Below are positions 34,759-44,392 of a stretch of 64,000 nt of DNA, piece by piece. Source of the DNA: Ectobius pallidus (Eukaryota > Arthropoda > Insecta > Blattodea > Ectobiidae); the NCBI GenBank assembly GCA_964059195.1, contig CAXKWD010000008.1:46914502-46978501 (forward strand), in the 5' to 3' direction. Numbering within the stretch: the first letter of the stretch is position 1; every line of letters starts with the position of its first letter. A program made the position numbers and the translations under genes. A model generated the notes under the pieces. It saw only the letters and a program-made list of their open reading frames with translations, ran no database searches and was not told the DNA's origin.

Positions 34759-35418
34759 TGTTGCATCCTGCGCTCTCCTGCATATTCTTTTTTCTTATAT
34801 TATATTATTATAATATATTATTTTATTGAGAAGGATCTGGTGTTTCATATAGCATTAGTAACTATGTCGCCAGAAGGATGTTTATCACACATTGTGAAAG
34901 TCTGGAACTTCCAAAGTTAAAAGAGATGTTTGTGAAAGTTGTTTACGCACAAACAATTGATTATGTATTTCCCAGTAGAAGAATAGTTTAGAAAGTGTTC
35001 TTTGTACACAAATAGTAAGACTTTGGAAATATCCATAATGTCACGAGTTATTTTCACAATACTGGAAATGTCTAGAAGCATGTTGTAATGCGGAGAGTCT
35101 GACCGACAGTCAGTATATAAACCCATAGTTTTTGAGGGTGTGTTATCAGTCTTTGAGTAATACTTCAAGAGTACACTACTCGTACTGGGCATATTGACCA
35201 GTACAGGAGACTGGTCGGTCCGACACTTCGCAAGAAGCCTCAAGTCGTTGTAACAACTATTCTCCAATAAACTCATCAGCAGTAGCCTTCTGGAAGAGAC
35301 GTGACTTCTAAGTCTTTACTACCCCAACGATCCCAAATCAACAATCCCTTTCCGCAGCCGCTCGAGGATTGGGAACTGTAATCAGGTTCACCAGTAACCA
35401 GGTGAACAGGATACAACA
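34759..35418 (+). repeat. 5' LTR
   Basis: It begins TGTTGCATCC and ends GATACAACA (TG..CA with inverted TGTTG/CAACA). A TATA-like box TATATAAA lies at about 35117-35124, and a polyadenylation signal AATAAA at about 35267-35272. The GT just after it joins to the primer-binding site. Confidence 0.93.
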
Positions 35419-35419
35419 C

Positions 35420-35437
35420 TGGTGTCAGACGTGTGGT
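35420..35437 (+). promoter_or_regulatory. Primer-binding site, probably tRNA-Leu
   Basis: One base after the LTR comes TGGTGTCAGACGTGTGG. The first ten bases complement a tRNA 3' end of the form ..CTGACACCA, which fits insect tRNA-Leu; the exact primer is inferred. Confidence 0.6.
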
Positions 35438-35883
35438 GCGGGTAGAGCCACTTCCGGAGCAGAAAGGCAACTGAAAGAGAGGCCAAGAAGAGAATAGTAG
35501 TCTGACGTCGTACTGTTGTGGGACATCAGGCTCCAGCTTGTATTACCGCTGTAGTGCAACTGGTCTTGTAGCAGCGAATAAGGAAGCAACGGAGAACCCC
35601 GAGCACCGAGAAGAAGTTCGGAGCATTGGGAAGAAGAGGCCTGTGAAAGAACGGGTCCGGCAGCCGACCAGAAAATAAGAGGGAGCAACGGAGAAGCCCA
35701 GAGCACCGAGCAGAGGTCCTGAGCATTGGGAAGAAGAGGCCTGTGAGAGTACGGGTCCAGCAACCGAAGGAGCCGAAAAAGAGGAGCGTGCCGCAGGAGC
35801 ACAAGAAATCACCAGCAGAGGTGCAGGTAGCAGCTGTTGGAGACACCGGTCCTTTGGAGGAGAGTCAGCATTGTAGCTGCAGA

Positions 35884-35896
35884 GAGCAGGGTAAGT
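35884..35896 (+). promoter_or_regulatory. Candidate env splice donor
   Basis: GAGCAGG|GTAAGT matches the splice-donor consensus, with GT at 35891-35892. It lies in the leader upstream of the gag ATG at 35966. With the acceptor ending at 39498 it would produce a subgenomic env RNA, as in errantiviruses. Confidence 0.6.
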
Positions 35897-35965
35897 CCTG
35901 TCACAATTTTTTTTGTAATTCCCCTCAGGAGTCAAGTCGATAGTTCAAATAATTCAAGTGTCAAT

Positions 35966-38368
35966 ATGGCGGCTGAATACGTAAGTCTGGCTGAGGCTTT
36001 GAAACTTATTCCTCCATTTGATGGAAATAAAAGAGATTTATTAGCATTCATTTCCAATGTGGATACGGCTATGGAAGTAATAGATCCTAGTAAGAAGGAA
36101 ATGATGTTTAAATTTGTTATCACCCGTATTGGTGGGGAGCCAAGACTAGCAATAACCCATAGAGGACTAGATAAATGGGAAGAGGTAAAAACGTACTTAA
36201 AAAATACGTTTACGGAAAAGAGAACCCTTGATTTTCATGCTAAGGAGCTTTTTAGAGCTAGGCAAAATAAAGGAGAATCTGTAACTAGTTGGATCCAAAG
36301 AATCCAGATGCTAGGATCGGAATTCAGAGAAGCAGCCTTACAGGACTGTAAGGAAGATGAGGTAAATGGAGTCTTGCACTTAAGTGATAGGCTCAGAGAC
36401 ATTAGTTTTGTACAAGGGTTATACTCTGATCGAATACAAACAATTGTGAGAAGTAGAAATCACACTGCATTCGATAGAATAGCTGAGCTAGCGCTGGAGG
36501 AAGAGTCTGCCTTGTTTTCAAGGAACGACAAAAATGGAGTGTCTGGTTCGAAGCCCGGCACTGCCGAAAAATGTTCAAATTGTAACAAGACAGGTCACAG
36601 CACAGCGAAGTGCTATTTAAAGAAAAAGGAAGTACGAGTAAATAATGTAAGTAATCAAGAAATTACTTGCTATAATTGTGGTAAAAAGGGCCACAGAGCG
36701 CGGGAGTGCAAAAAACCCAAGGTGGGGCACTCTACCAACAATGTGAACACAGTAAGTACGGAAAATGACCAGACGGGTTATGAGATGCAGCCAGTCGGCG
36801 GTGCATCCTATCAAATAGGCTGTGTTAGAAATGAAAATAACCAGTTTGTAAAGGTTAAACTAGACATTGGGCTAGAGGATAAGATACTGTTCCTAGTGGA
36901 TACAGGAGCTGATATCAACTTAATTCGATATACTGCTTTAGATCCATATACAATGATGGACACAAGCAGGAAAACAACAATAACAGGTGTTGGAGGCACC
37001 CAGGTTAAAACTCACGGTATAGTTGAAGGAAAATTAATGCTTGGAAAGAAACGAGTACCGTGCGAATTCCAAGTAATGGGGAAGGAGTTCGACTTCCCAC
37101 TAGATGGAATTTTAGGAAGAAAATTCCTTAAAGAAAACAGAGTGTGTATATCATACTCAACCAATTGTATCTATGTAGCTGGTGAAAAAATCAGACTAGT
37201 AGGGGAAAAGGAAGTGAATCCTCCCGATCTAGGAAAGCCAAAGGGAAAAATAAAAATACCTGCTAGGTCAGAAGCAGTTGTGAGTTTGAGGGCAAGTAAA
37301 ACAAACTTACTGGAAGGAATTATTGAAAAGAAGGAAGTCCATGAAGGAGTCTTTATGGCAGAAGCATTAGTTAAGGTGGCTAATGAAAAAATCGTCACCA
37401 CTATGATAAACACAAATATGGAGGACGTGGAGTTCGAATCTCCAAACGTCAAACTCGAGGGAATAGAGGAAATCGCTTATTCGGACACACTAGTGGCTAC
37501 CGTAAACGAGGGTCTTGGGAATAAAGACAGAGCTAGTGAAGTCCTTCGCAAATTACGCTTAGACCATCTAAGCAGTAAGGAGAAAATACTGTTAGAAGAA
37601 ACATGTCGCCAGTACCACGACATTTTCTTTCTACCAGGGGACAAGCTTTCTTGTACAAATGCAGTGAAACATAAAATTATTTTGGAACCTGGTAAGCAAC
37701 CGATCAACTCTAGACCGTACAGGTTACCTGAAAATCAGAGAAGAGAAATAGAAAAGCAAGTTTCACAGTTAGTTGAGGAAGAAGTAGCAGGAGAACCTAA
37801 ATCTCCATGCACACCAAAAGGAATAGGCGCTGTCAAAGAAAATCATAATGAAACTGAGGAACGTGAAGAGGATATATCTATAAGCAAGGAGGAGGTTAAA
37901 ATAGAAAGCAAGACAGTGTCTGTAGAAGAAGGTGAAAAAGGGCCATCTCCTACACTAAGTGAAAAAGAGCCAAGTTTTGAAGAGGTAACGAAACAAGAGC
38001 GTATAGTCAAAGATAGTCCTACATACGTAATAGAATCACCTGAGGATTTGATAGAAGATGTGCATGAAATTGAGCCTGAGGATACTGATGTGCTGACAGC
38101 AAAGAAAGAAACAGAAGTAAGAGATGATGTAAAAGATGTGGATGTTGTAAAAAAGGATATTGAGAAAAAAATCTTGCAAAAGGAAATAGAAGAGGTAAAA
38201 ATAAAGCCAACCGAGGATTTTACTGTGGTGACAGAACCTGAGTTGGTTGAAGAAGAAAAGAAAGAACACATAACTGAGAGAGAGGAAGAACCTGTTGCAA
38301 AGGAAACTCCACCAACATTCATTACAGAAATTGCAGAAGCAGCTGAGGAAGTCGCTAAAGATGTATAA
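35966..38368 (+). CDS. Gag-protease polyprotein fused to acidic segment
   Basis: Start chosen at ATG 35966 (MAAEYVSLAEALKLIPPFDG), where gag-like sequence begins; an in-frame ATG at 35837 would add 43 residues of leader. Capsid-like sequence is followed by two CCHC knuckles (CSNCNKTGHSTAKC near residue 203, CYNCGKKGHRAREC near residue 235), then an aspartic protease with FLVDTGADINL near residue 312 and DGILGRKFL. Pol begins with KIILEPGKQPINSRPYRLPE near residue 567, but after QLVEEE (about 37785) the reverse transcriptase ends and Glu/Lys/Val-rich sequence unlike any pol follows. A TAA at 38366-38368 closes the frame after 800 codons; the same frame continues to 39469. Confidence 0.85.
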   Translation: MAAEYVSLAEALKLIPPFDGNKRDLLAFISNVDTAMEVIDPSKKEMMFKFVITRIGGEPRLAITHRGLDKWEEVKTYLKNTFTEKRTLDFHAKELFRARQNKGESVTSWIQRIQMLGSEFREAALQDCKEDEVNGVLHLSDRLRDISFVQGLYSDRIQTIVRSRNHTAFDRIAELALEEESALFSRNDKNGVSGSKPGTAEKCSNCNKTGHSTAKCYLKKKEVRVNNVSNQEITCYNCGKKGHRARECKKPKVGHSTNNVNTVSTENDQTGYEMQPVGGASYQIGCVRNENNQFVKVKLDIGLEDKILFLVDTGADINLIRYTALDPYTMMDTSRKTTITGVGGTQVKTHGIVEGKLMLGKKRVPCEFQVMGKEFDFPLDGILGRKFLKENRVCISYSTNCIYVAGEKIRLVGEKEVNPPDLGKPKGKIKIPARSEAVVSLRASKTNLLEGIIEKKEVHEGVFMAEALVKVANEKIVTTMINTNMEDVEFESPNVKLEGIEEIAYSDTLVATVNEGLGNKDRASEVLRKLRLDHLSSKEKILLEETCRQYHDIFFLPGDKLSCTNAVKHKIILEPGKQPINSRPYRLPENQRREIEKQVSQLVEEEVAGEPKSPCTPKGIGAVKENHNETEEREEDISISKEEVKIESKTVSVEEGEKGPSPTLSEKEPSFEEVTKQERIVKDSPTYVIESPEDLIEDVHEIEPEDTDVLTAKKETEVRDDVKDVDVVKKDIEKKILQKEIEEVKIKPTEDFTVVTEPELVEEEKKEHITEREEEPVAKETPPTFITEIAEAAEEVAKDV

Positions 38369-38770
38369 GGTGAAATTGTTCTTGTAACATTGACTAAAGT
38401 AGAAACCGAGCCTAAATACATTACTGGCGAAGAAGTGCCCACAGCTGTAACAGAGGAAATAAAAGAAGTATCCGAACATGCAGAAAAGCTAAAATTAGAG
38501 GAAGAGATCAAAGAAGCAATTAAAGTTGAGGCTGCTGAAGTAAAAGCAGATGATGTAGTTATAAAAGAGGATGTAACTATTGTCAAAAAAATAAAAGAGT
38601 TGGAAGAGGAAGTGAAAAGTATAGAGGGCAAGGAAGAGGAATTATCTGTTGACTTAATCGTTGTCGAGGTTAAGAAAATAGATAGACCTATTGTCATAGA
38701 AACAGAAGAAAATCCTTCTGCTGATGTTACATTAGATAAATATGAGACAGTGGAACAGGAGAGAATTGAA
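37786..38770 (+). other. Acidic Glu/Lys-rich segment replacing RT/RNase H, possible captured host exon sequence
   Basis: About 980 bp in the pol frame encode a low-complexity but non-identical sequence rich in E, K, V, T and D (for example SPTYVIESPEDLIEDVHEIE and VKKIKELEEEVKSIEGKEEE). It has no reverse transcriptase, RNase H or zinc-binding motif. Gypsy-type pol is recognisable immediately before (QKQVSQLVEEE region) and after (DAETVARKFVTEIVLR). One TAA (38366-38368) interrupts it. The composition recalls giant cytoskeletal proteins such as MAP1B/Futsch-like or titin-like acidic repeats, but I cannot identify a donor gene. Transduction of cellular RNA during reverse transcription is the leading explanation. 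Confidence 0.7.
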
Positions 38771-39469
38771 TCTCAAGACGCAGAAACAGTTGCGCGAAAG
38801 TTTGTAACAGAAATTGTTTTGAGATCCCCTCGGGAATTACTCACAGATCAAGGTACACAGTTCTTAAGTGATCTATTTAAAAATGCTTGCAAACTCTTAA
38901 AAATTAAGAAGGTTCAAACCACCGCGTTCCATCCGGAATCGAATGGGGCACTAGAACGAAGTCATAGAGTTCTAGCAGAATATTTGCGACACTATGTCAA
39001 GGAAGATCAAAGAAATTGGGACGAATGGGTTCCATATGCAATGTTTGTTTACAACACCACTGTTCATACTTCAACAGGGTATACTCCTTTTGAATTGCTG
39101 TTCGGTAGGAGAGCTGAAATTCCATCATCTCTCAAGGAAAGGCCCGAACCGCAATACTCATATGAAGATTACCTAAGTGAACTAAAAGGAAGGCTAAAAA
39201 CTTCCCACGAAGTTGCACGCAATAAACTGATTAAACATAAGGAAGAAAGCAAAGAGTATTTTGACAAAAAGGTCGAACCCCAAGTTTTCGAACCGGGCGA
39301 CAAAGTACTCTTATATGACGAGTCAGTTAGAAGACACAGGTCGAAGAAATTAAGTGCACCTTGGTTAGGTCCATACACTGTGGTTAGCTCGGATAAAGTA
39401 AATGTGGTAATAAAAAAGGGAAGAAAATTACAAAAAGTACATGTAAATAGATTAAAACCATTTTACTAA
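38771..39469 (+). pseudogene. Integrase, C-terminal half (pol 3' remnant)
   Basis: The frame gives DAETVARKFVTEIVLR, then LLTDQGTQFLSDLF with the second catalytic Asp and HPESNGALERSHR whose Glu is 35 residues later, the D-35-E spacing of retroviral-type integrases. The C-terminal part has PWLGPYTVV and ends KVHVNRLKPFY before a stop at 39467-39469, typical of gypsy integrases. The zinc-binding HHCC region and first catalytic Asp are missing, so it cannot catalyse integration. It shares the frame with the acidic segment upstream. Confidence 0.88.
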
Positions 39470-39483
39470 GACTGAAGGGAAAT

Positions 39484-39498
39484 TCTCTTACATTTCAG
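39484..39498 (+). promoter_or_regulatory. Candidate env splice acceptor
   Basis: TCTCTTACATTTCAG ends at 39498 directly before an ATG (39499). The pyrimidine-rich tract and AG fit a splice acceptor for an env RNA, pairing with the donor at 35891. Confidence 0.6.
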
Positions 39499-41511
39499 AT
39501 GACGAGAATATTCCAGCTACAGCTAATATGAACAGGATTTTTACTATTAGGAATAAGCGCAGCCAAGACCCCCGGTCCAGGCTATAATATTGAGGAATTT
39601 GAAGAAATGTATGGATTATACTATGAAAACATAGGTGATATGAGCTTGTATAACGCTCAATGGAAAACTGTAGTTTATATTGATTTAGCTGAAATAGATA
39701 ACGAAATAAGTTCTTTAGTGCAATATGATAAATATACTAGGCAATTATGTAACTTACCTATGCTAAAGAACTGGACAGATTGTGATAGTTTTAAGAAACA
39801 TTCCAAAATAAATTTAAGCAAACTCGGTAGAAAAAGGAAATTGTTTAATGAAGTAGTAGGATTAGCACAATCTAGAACACTCAAGGGTGGTAGAATGAAA
39901 AGGGGAGTATTTAACTTTGTAGGAGAACTAAGTAGAATATTATTTGGAACATTGGATATGGATGATGCCAATTATTACAATAACAAAATTAAACTCTTTG
40001 AAGAGAATTCAAAAGATCTATCAGATCTCATGGAGGAACAGGTTTCTGTCGTAAAAGCTACCCTAAGAGCAGTCAATGACACTGTAAGCGATTTGACTCA
40101 TAACGGGGCAGAACTGAGGACAGGACTAATTCAGCTTTATGCAGACTTGCAAGCTATGAAAAAGGAAGAAAGTGAAGCTTTCAAAACCTTAGAAAATAAG
40201 ATTGTTGTCGACAGTCATATTAATGCTGTAAATTTTGCTGTTAATGATATTAATAGGAATTTAGATATGTTAATAGATACTGTAGTGAGTGCAGAAAGAG
40301 GTATAATCAAACCTCAAGTAGTTTCTCCAGCTAAAGTGATTGAAAGATTACAAAGAGACTCAGTTTCTTTTCCAAAAGACGCTACTCTACCATTCCCTTT
40401 AGAGAGAAATTCAGCATACTTACTAACAAAGGTTGCTGACTTGAATGTATATTTAAGTGATAATATTCTTGGTTTTGTTTTGTTATTACCGTTAGTTAAT
40501 AGGGGAATCTACAGATTGTATAAATTAGTACCCTTACCAGTACCTTTAAAAGAAGGCAACAAATTTATGTATGTGGATACCGAAAGTGAAATTTTAAGTA
40601 TAGATACGGCTAGACAATATTACCTTATGCTTAACAAAAAGGAGCTAGAAAATTGCAAACACATGACAGCAAATAATTACATATGTAAACAAAGACAGCC
40701 ACTACTATCCACACATAGTCACAGTAATTGTGCAGTAAAATTACTACAGCCAAGGGTTGATATGTTTAAATATTGTAACAAAAGAATTATGGAACTTAAG
40801 AGTACCCTGTGGTATCAATTAGATGATAATGAATGGTTGTATTGTGTACCAAACTCAGATACTGTAACAGTACTTTGTGGAAGTAAAGATCCAATTGATG
40901 TAGTACTAAAAGGTATAGGTAAATTCAGTATGCATGTAGGTTGTAAAGGTTTTAGCAAAGACGCTTTATTAATGACTGAAGAAATGGTAGGAAGTAACTC
41001 TTCTACAAAAGGTGGTGATCTCCTTTCACAACCGAATCTTGAACATGATTGTTGTGAAGACTTAGATTTTAAACTTAATTGGAGTAGTGTAAATTTTGAC
41101 TTAAAGTTAAAGCCAATAATTTCACATTTAGATGAATTGAAGGTAGCCAGTTATAAATTGTCTGAGGTTGAGAACCTTGTAAAGGAACATAAATGGAAAG
41201 AAGATCACACTACCTTGCAACATACTTATTCAATTATGATATACATTATATTAGTTGTATTATTTATCTATACCAGTTACAAGATTTATATGTGTTCTAA
41301 GAATAAGTGTCGAAGACAGTGTATAAAAGCAATTACAGACTCTGGTGGTGCTGCAAATGTTGTCAATATTACGATACATACCAGTAATGAAAGTTTAGCT
41401 GTAGCACCTGAGGAAATTCCTCTTAGGGAATTAGATACAAACCCAGCAAAAGAAAGTCCTGAGGTTGTACCTCGGCGATCATCACGACTCTGTCATAAAT
41501 CATGCTTCTGA
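39499..41511 (+). pseudogene. env-like fusion glycoprotein (insect errantivirus F-like), early stop
   Basis: The longest open part runs from 39607 to 41511 (634 codons). It has the architecture of baculovirus-F-like env proteins of insect errantiviruses: a basic cleavage site RMKR followed by GVFNFVG (about 39892-39924), a hydrophobic fusion-peptide-like start, a long helical region, many Cys in the ectodomain, a membrane span near 41236-41300 (MIYIILVVLFIYTSY) and a 60-residue tail. The ATG at 39499 next to the splice acceptor opens a signal-peptide-like stretch (FLLLGISA) that is broken by an in-frame TGA at 39529-39531. A later ATG would lack a signal sequence. Such proteins mediate membrane fusion; this copy probably cannot enter the secretory route from its natural start. 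Confidence 0.85.
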
Positions 41512-41545
41512 GTCGTCCAATTGAGGTTTAAATTGGACGTATCTA

Positions 41546-41555
41546 CGGGGGGAGG
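41546..41555 (+). promoter_or_regulatory. Polypurine tract
   Basis: The purine run GGGGGGAGG directly precedes the 3' LTR, the position at which plus-strand DNA synthesis is primed in LTR elements. Confidence 0.85.
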
Positions 41556-42215
41556 TGTTGCATCCTGCGCCCTCCTGCATATTCTTTTTTCTTATATTAT
41601 ATTATTATAATATATTATTTTATTGAGAAGGATCTGGTGTTTCATATAGCATTAGTAACTATGTCGCCAGAAGGATGTTTATCACACATTGTGAAAGTCT
41701 GGAACTTCCAAAGTTAAAAGAGATGTTTGTGAAAGTTGTTTACGCACAAACAATTGATTATGTATTTCCCAGTAGAAGAATAGTTTAGAAAGTGTTCTTT
41801 GTACACAAATAGTAAGACTTTGGAAATATCCATAATGTCACGAGTTATTTTCACAATACTGGAAATGTCTAGAAGCATGTTGTAATGCGGAGAGTCTGAC
41901 CGACAGTCAGTATATAAACCCATAGTTTTTGAGGGTGTGTTATCAGTCTTTGAGTAATACTTCAAGAGTACACTACTCGTACTGGGCATATTGACCAGTA
42001 CAGGAGACTGGTCGGTCCGACACTTCGCAAGAAGCCTCAAGTCGTTGTAACAACTATTCTCCAATAAACTCATCAGCAGTAGCCTTCTGGAAGAGACGTG
42101 ACTTCTAAGTCTTTACTACCCCAACGATCCCAAATCAACAATCCCTTTCCGCAGCCGCTCGAGGATTGGGAACTGTAATCAGGTTCACCAGTAACCAGGT
42201 GAACAGGATACAACA
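41556..42215 (+). repeat. 3' LTR
   Basis: Same length and almost the same sequence as the 5' LTR at 34759-35418; the only difference noticed is C for T at 41571. The right target duplication AAGG follows at 42216-42219, after which the LINE reverse-transcriptase frame resumes. Confidence 0.93.
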
Positions 42216-42219
42216 AAGG

Positions 42220-43137
42220 TGTACCCCAAGGTTCAGTATTGGGGCCAATACTTTTCAATATATACATCAATAGCATAAAAGAAATTATCACTAACAGCAG
42301 AATTTTACTTTATGCAGATGATTCAACTCTGATAGTAGAAGAAGACAGCAAAGAAAATCTAGAGATTAAAACATTCATAGAAGTCAACAGAATTTATCAA
42401 TGGCTACAAAGTAACTCTCGATTCATCAATGCTAATAAAACAATGTGCATGATATTCTCCAATAAACTGATAAATGAACAAATGAACCTAATGATAAATG
42501 GTGACAGGATCGAAGAAATTCAAGTAGTAAAATACCTAGGAATAAACATCGATTCAAAATTAAACTGGGGAGAACAAACCAATTCTATATGCAATAAATT
42601 AAACTCTGTTATATTTATACTCAAACTAATGTCCAGATATTCTGACACATCATTACTTTTAACAATATATCATAGTTTAATCGAAAGTTATATTAGATAT
42701 GGTATCACTGTTTTGGGGTAATTCATCAGAATACAATAATGACAGAATAAGAAAACTAAAAAAAAAAAGCAATTAGAGTCATAGCACAAATAAAACAAAC
42801 AGAATCATGCAGGGAACACTTTAGAAAATTAGGTATACTCACATACACATCAATATATATCTACAAGACCATAATGAGTTTAATAAAGAAACAAGGAAAT
42901 ATTGTAACAAATAAAGACATTCATTCACACAACACAAGACAAAAAAATGACTATAGAATAGAAACACATAATCTAAAAAGTTTTGAGAAAAGTTCAAACT
43001 ATGCAGGAATAAAACTATGGTCCAAGCTGCCTAACTCGCTTAAATTAATACAACAGAAGAAATGCTTTAAAAACAAGCTCAAGCGATTCCTATTAGAGAA
43101 AGCATACTATACTATAAAAGAATATACTGATGAGTAA
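42220..43137 (+). pseudogene. LINE ORF2, 3' part: reverse transcriptase catalytic block to C-terminus
   Basis: After the LTR element the frame resumes with VPQGSVLGPILFNIYINSI and the catalytic ILLYADDSTLIVEE (YADD), then VKYLGINIDSKLNW (thumb region) and YGITVLG. A frameshift follows at about 42719-42765, after which comes ILTYTSIYIYKTIMSLIKKQ and HSHNTRQKNDYRIE, the usual C-terminus of jockey/CR1-type LINEs, with a stop at 43135-43137. The A run near 42760-42768 is the likely site of the frame change. Confidence 0.88.
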
Positions 43138-43400
43138 CATAGTTGAGTAGCATCATTATTTAGCAATAAGACAATCTGTATAGGAATAAGATAAGATAGT
43201 TTGTGTAGTACTAAAATAAGTTAGGTAGCCATAAGATAAGTCATATAGCTATAAGATAAAATTTGCAACTTAAATATTAGTAAACTCAGTAGAATTATTG
43301 TAGAATAGACTAGATTTAATTATTGACAAGCCCTATATCATGTAACAATGGAAATTGTAACCAAATGATCAATGGGATGCTAATAAACTAAACTAAACTA

Positions 43401-44390
43401 ATATATTTTAGCAAAAATTAATTGCAAGAATATTAAGAGAAATTGTTTAAAAATAATGTTTATAGCAACATTTGTTTCCGTGTAATTTGGACCAATGTCA
43501 TGTAATTTGGTCTGGTACACATAAACACTTAAAATATACGTTATGTTATTAACTAATGGTATTCCTAGCAATATACTTAAATACTATGTTATCTAATCAC
43601 TTTTCACTTATCTACTAGGTCACTTTTCACATGGAGATCAACAAGATCAACCAACAACAATGATGATAACAAAAATGAAAAAAATATCAATAGTAAAAAT
43701 AATGATGATGATGGTGATGATAATGATAATATTAATAATAATGACTACAATAATACTAATGATAATCATCATGTTCACATACATTGATAGTGGTAGTGAC
43801 ATTGATGATAATAATAATAGTAATAATAATAATGGTAATGATAATAATATTAATAATACAATTAATAATAATATTAATAGTAATAAGAATAATGTAAATT
43901 AAGTTGATGGTAATGTTAATAATAATTAAGTTTATTTTACTAAATATTTATTTTTATTATCAGTTAATACACGTTCCTGGCATCTGCTATAGCGGCCCAA
44001 AATGCACACTCAAAAGCAGTCCAAATTACACACCTTGTAAAGATTACGTTGATTAATTAATATTATCAAAACTACTATACATGAAATAATTATATTGTAG
44101 CTGAACACACCCTGGTATTCCTTGGAACACTTGTATGCAAAAGTTCTCTTCAAAAACCAATACACACTCCTCAATACTCTATTTCTTAATGAAACAAGAT
44201 TACAGGAATGTGGACAATAACCTTTTTTCTCCCCCCCTCGACGGAGGGTGTTAGAGCAACGACCTTTCTGAGGGTAAAGCTGTCCTAGGCGGTCTTGCAA
44301 ATGTGGTCAAAAACAGGGGCTGACAAAACTTGCAAATATAATTCAGGGCAGTCCAAAATACACACCGGTCCAAATTACACGGACTTCCCC
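43401..44390. other. 3' part of TA-flanked TIR element, with triplet microsatellite
   Basis: Non-coding. It contains an irregular ATG/AAT/GAT triplet microsatellite at about 43660-43930 that leaves an artificial open frame. Internal copies of TGTAATTTGG motifs related to the TIR occur at 43481-43515. The end is the TIR at 44367-44390. Confidence 0.65.
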
Positions 44391-44392
44391 TA

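Larger units (their letters stand above)
34759..42215 (+). mobile_element. Errantivirus-like LTR element (Ty3/gypsy with env), RT-deleted
   Basis: Two 660-bp LTRs (34759-35418, 41556-42215) frame a 6.1-kb interior, flanked by the 4-bp duplication AAGG (34755-34758, 42216-42219). The interior has a primer-binding site, gag with two zinc knuckles, protease, only the first part of reverse transcriptase, a long acidic segment, the end of integrase and an env-like gene. Reverse transcriptase catalytic motifs, RNase H and the first integrase Asp are absent, so it could move only with proteins supplied in trans. Near-identical LTRs (I noticed one difference, T/C at 34774/41571) indicate recent insertion. 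Confidence 0.92.
31338..43400 (+). mobile_element. CR1-group LINE with two ORFs, split by an LTR element
   Basis: ORF1 (31352-32470) carries a coiled coil and an SGNH-hydrolase domain. ORF2 (about 32591-34758, resuming at 42220-43137) carries endonuclease and reverse transcriptase. The 3' end is a short tandem tail AATAAACTAAACTAAACTAA (43382-43400). The LTR element 34759-42215 sits in the reverse-transcriptase domain. The combination of an esterase-type ORF1 and a short repeat tail points to the CR1/L2/Crack/Daphne group (inference). Confidence 0.8.
31237..44390. mobile_element. TA-flanked TIR element hosting a nested stack
   Basis: The left end begins GGGGAAGTCCGTGTAATTTG (31237) and the right end is its exact inverse over 24 bp (ending 44390); both are bordered by TA (31235-31236 and 44391-44392), fitting the Tc1/mariner/pogo group. 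Further internal copies of TGTAATTTGGACC-like sequence occur near 43481-43515 and inverted near 44010-44030. The element's own DNA is 31237 to about 31335 and about 43400 to 44390. No transposase was seen, so it was a non-autonomous element of about 1.1 kb before a CR1-group LINE inserted. Confidence 0.7.

Noticed and set aside
35425..35935. Overlapping minus-strand frames rich in Leu and Ser in the LTR-element leader
   Set aside because: They are shadows of repeated GAGCA/AGAAG purine-rich leader sequence with no domain.
37843..38697. 284-codon Ser/Thr-rich frame on the minus strand
   Set aside because: It is the complement of the acidic Glu/Lys-rich segment; codon bias of GAA and AAA on the plus strand creates it.
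43660..43902. 80-codon Met/Ile/Asn-rich frame
   Set aside because: Translation of an ATG/AAT/GAT microsatellite.
31237..44390. A 13-kb autonomous giant transposon
   Set aside because: Although the ends are inverted and TA-flanked, the interior is explained by a LINE and an LTR element inserted later; no own transposase is visible.
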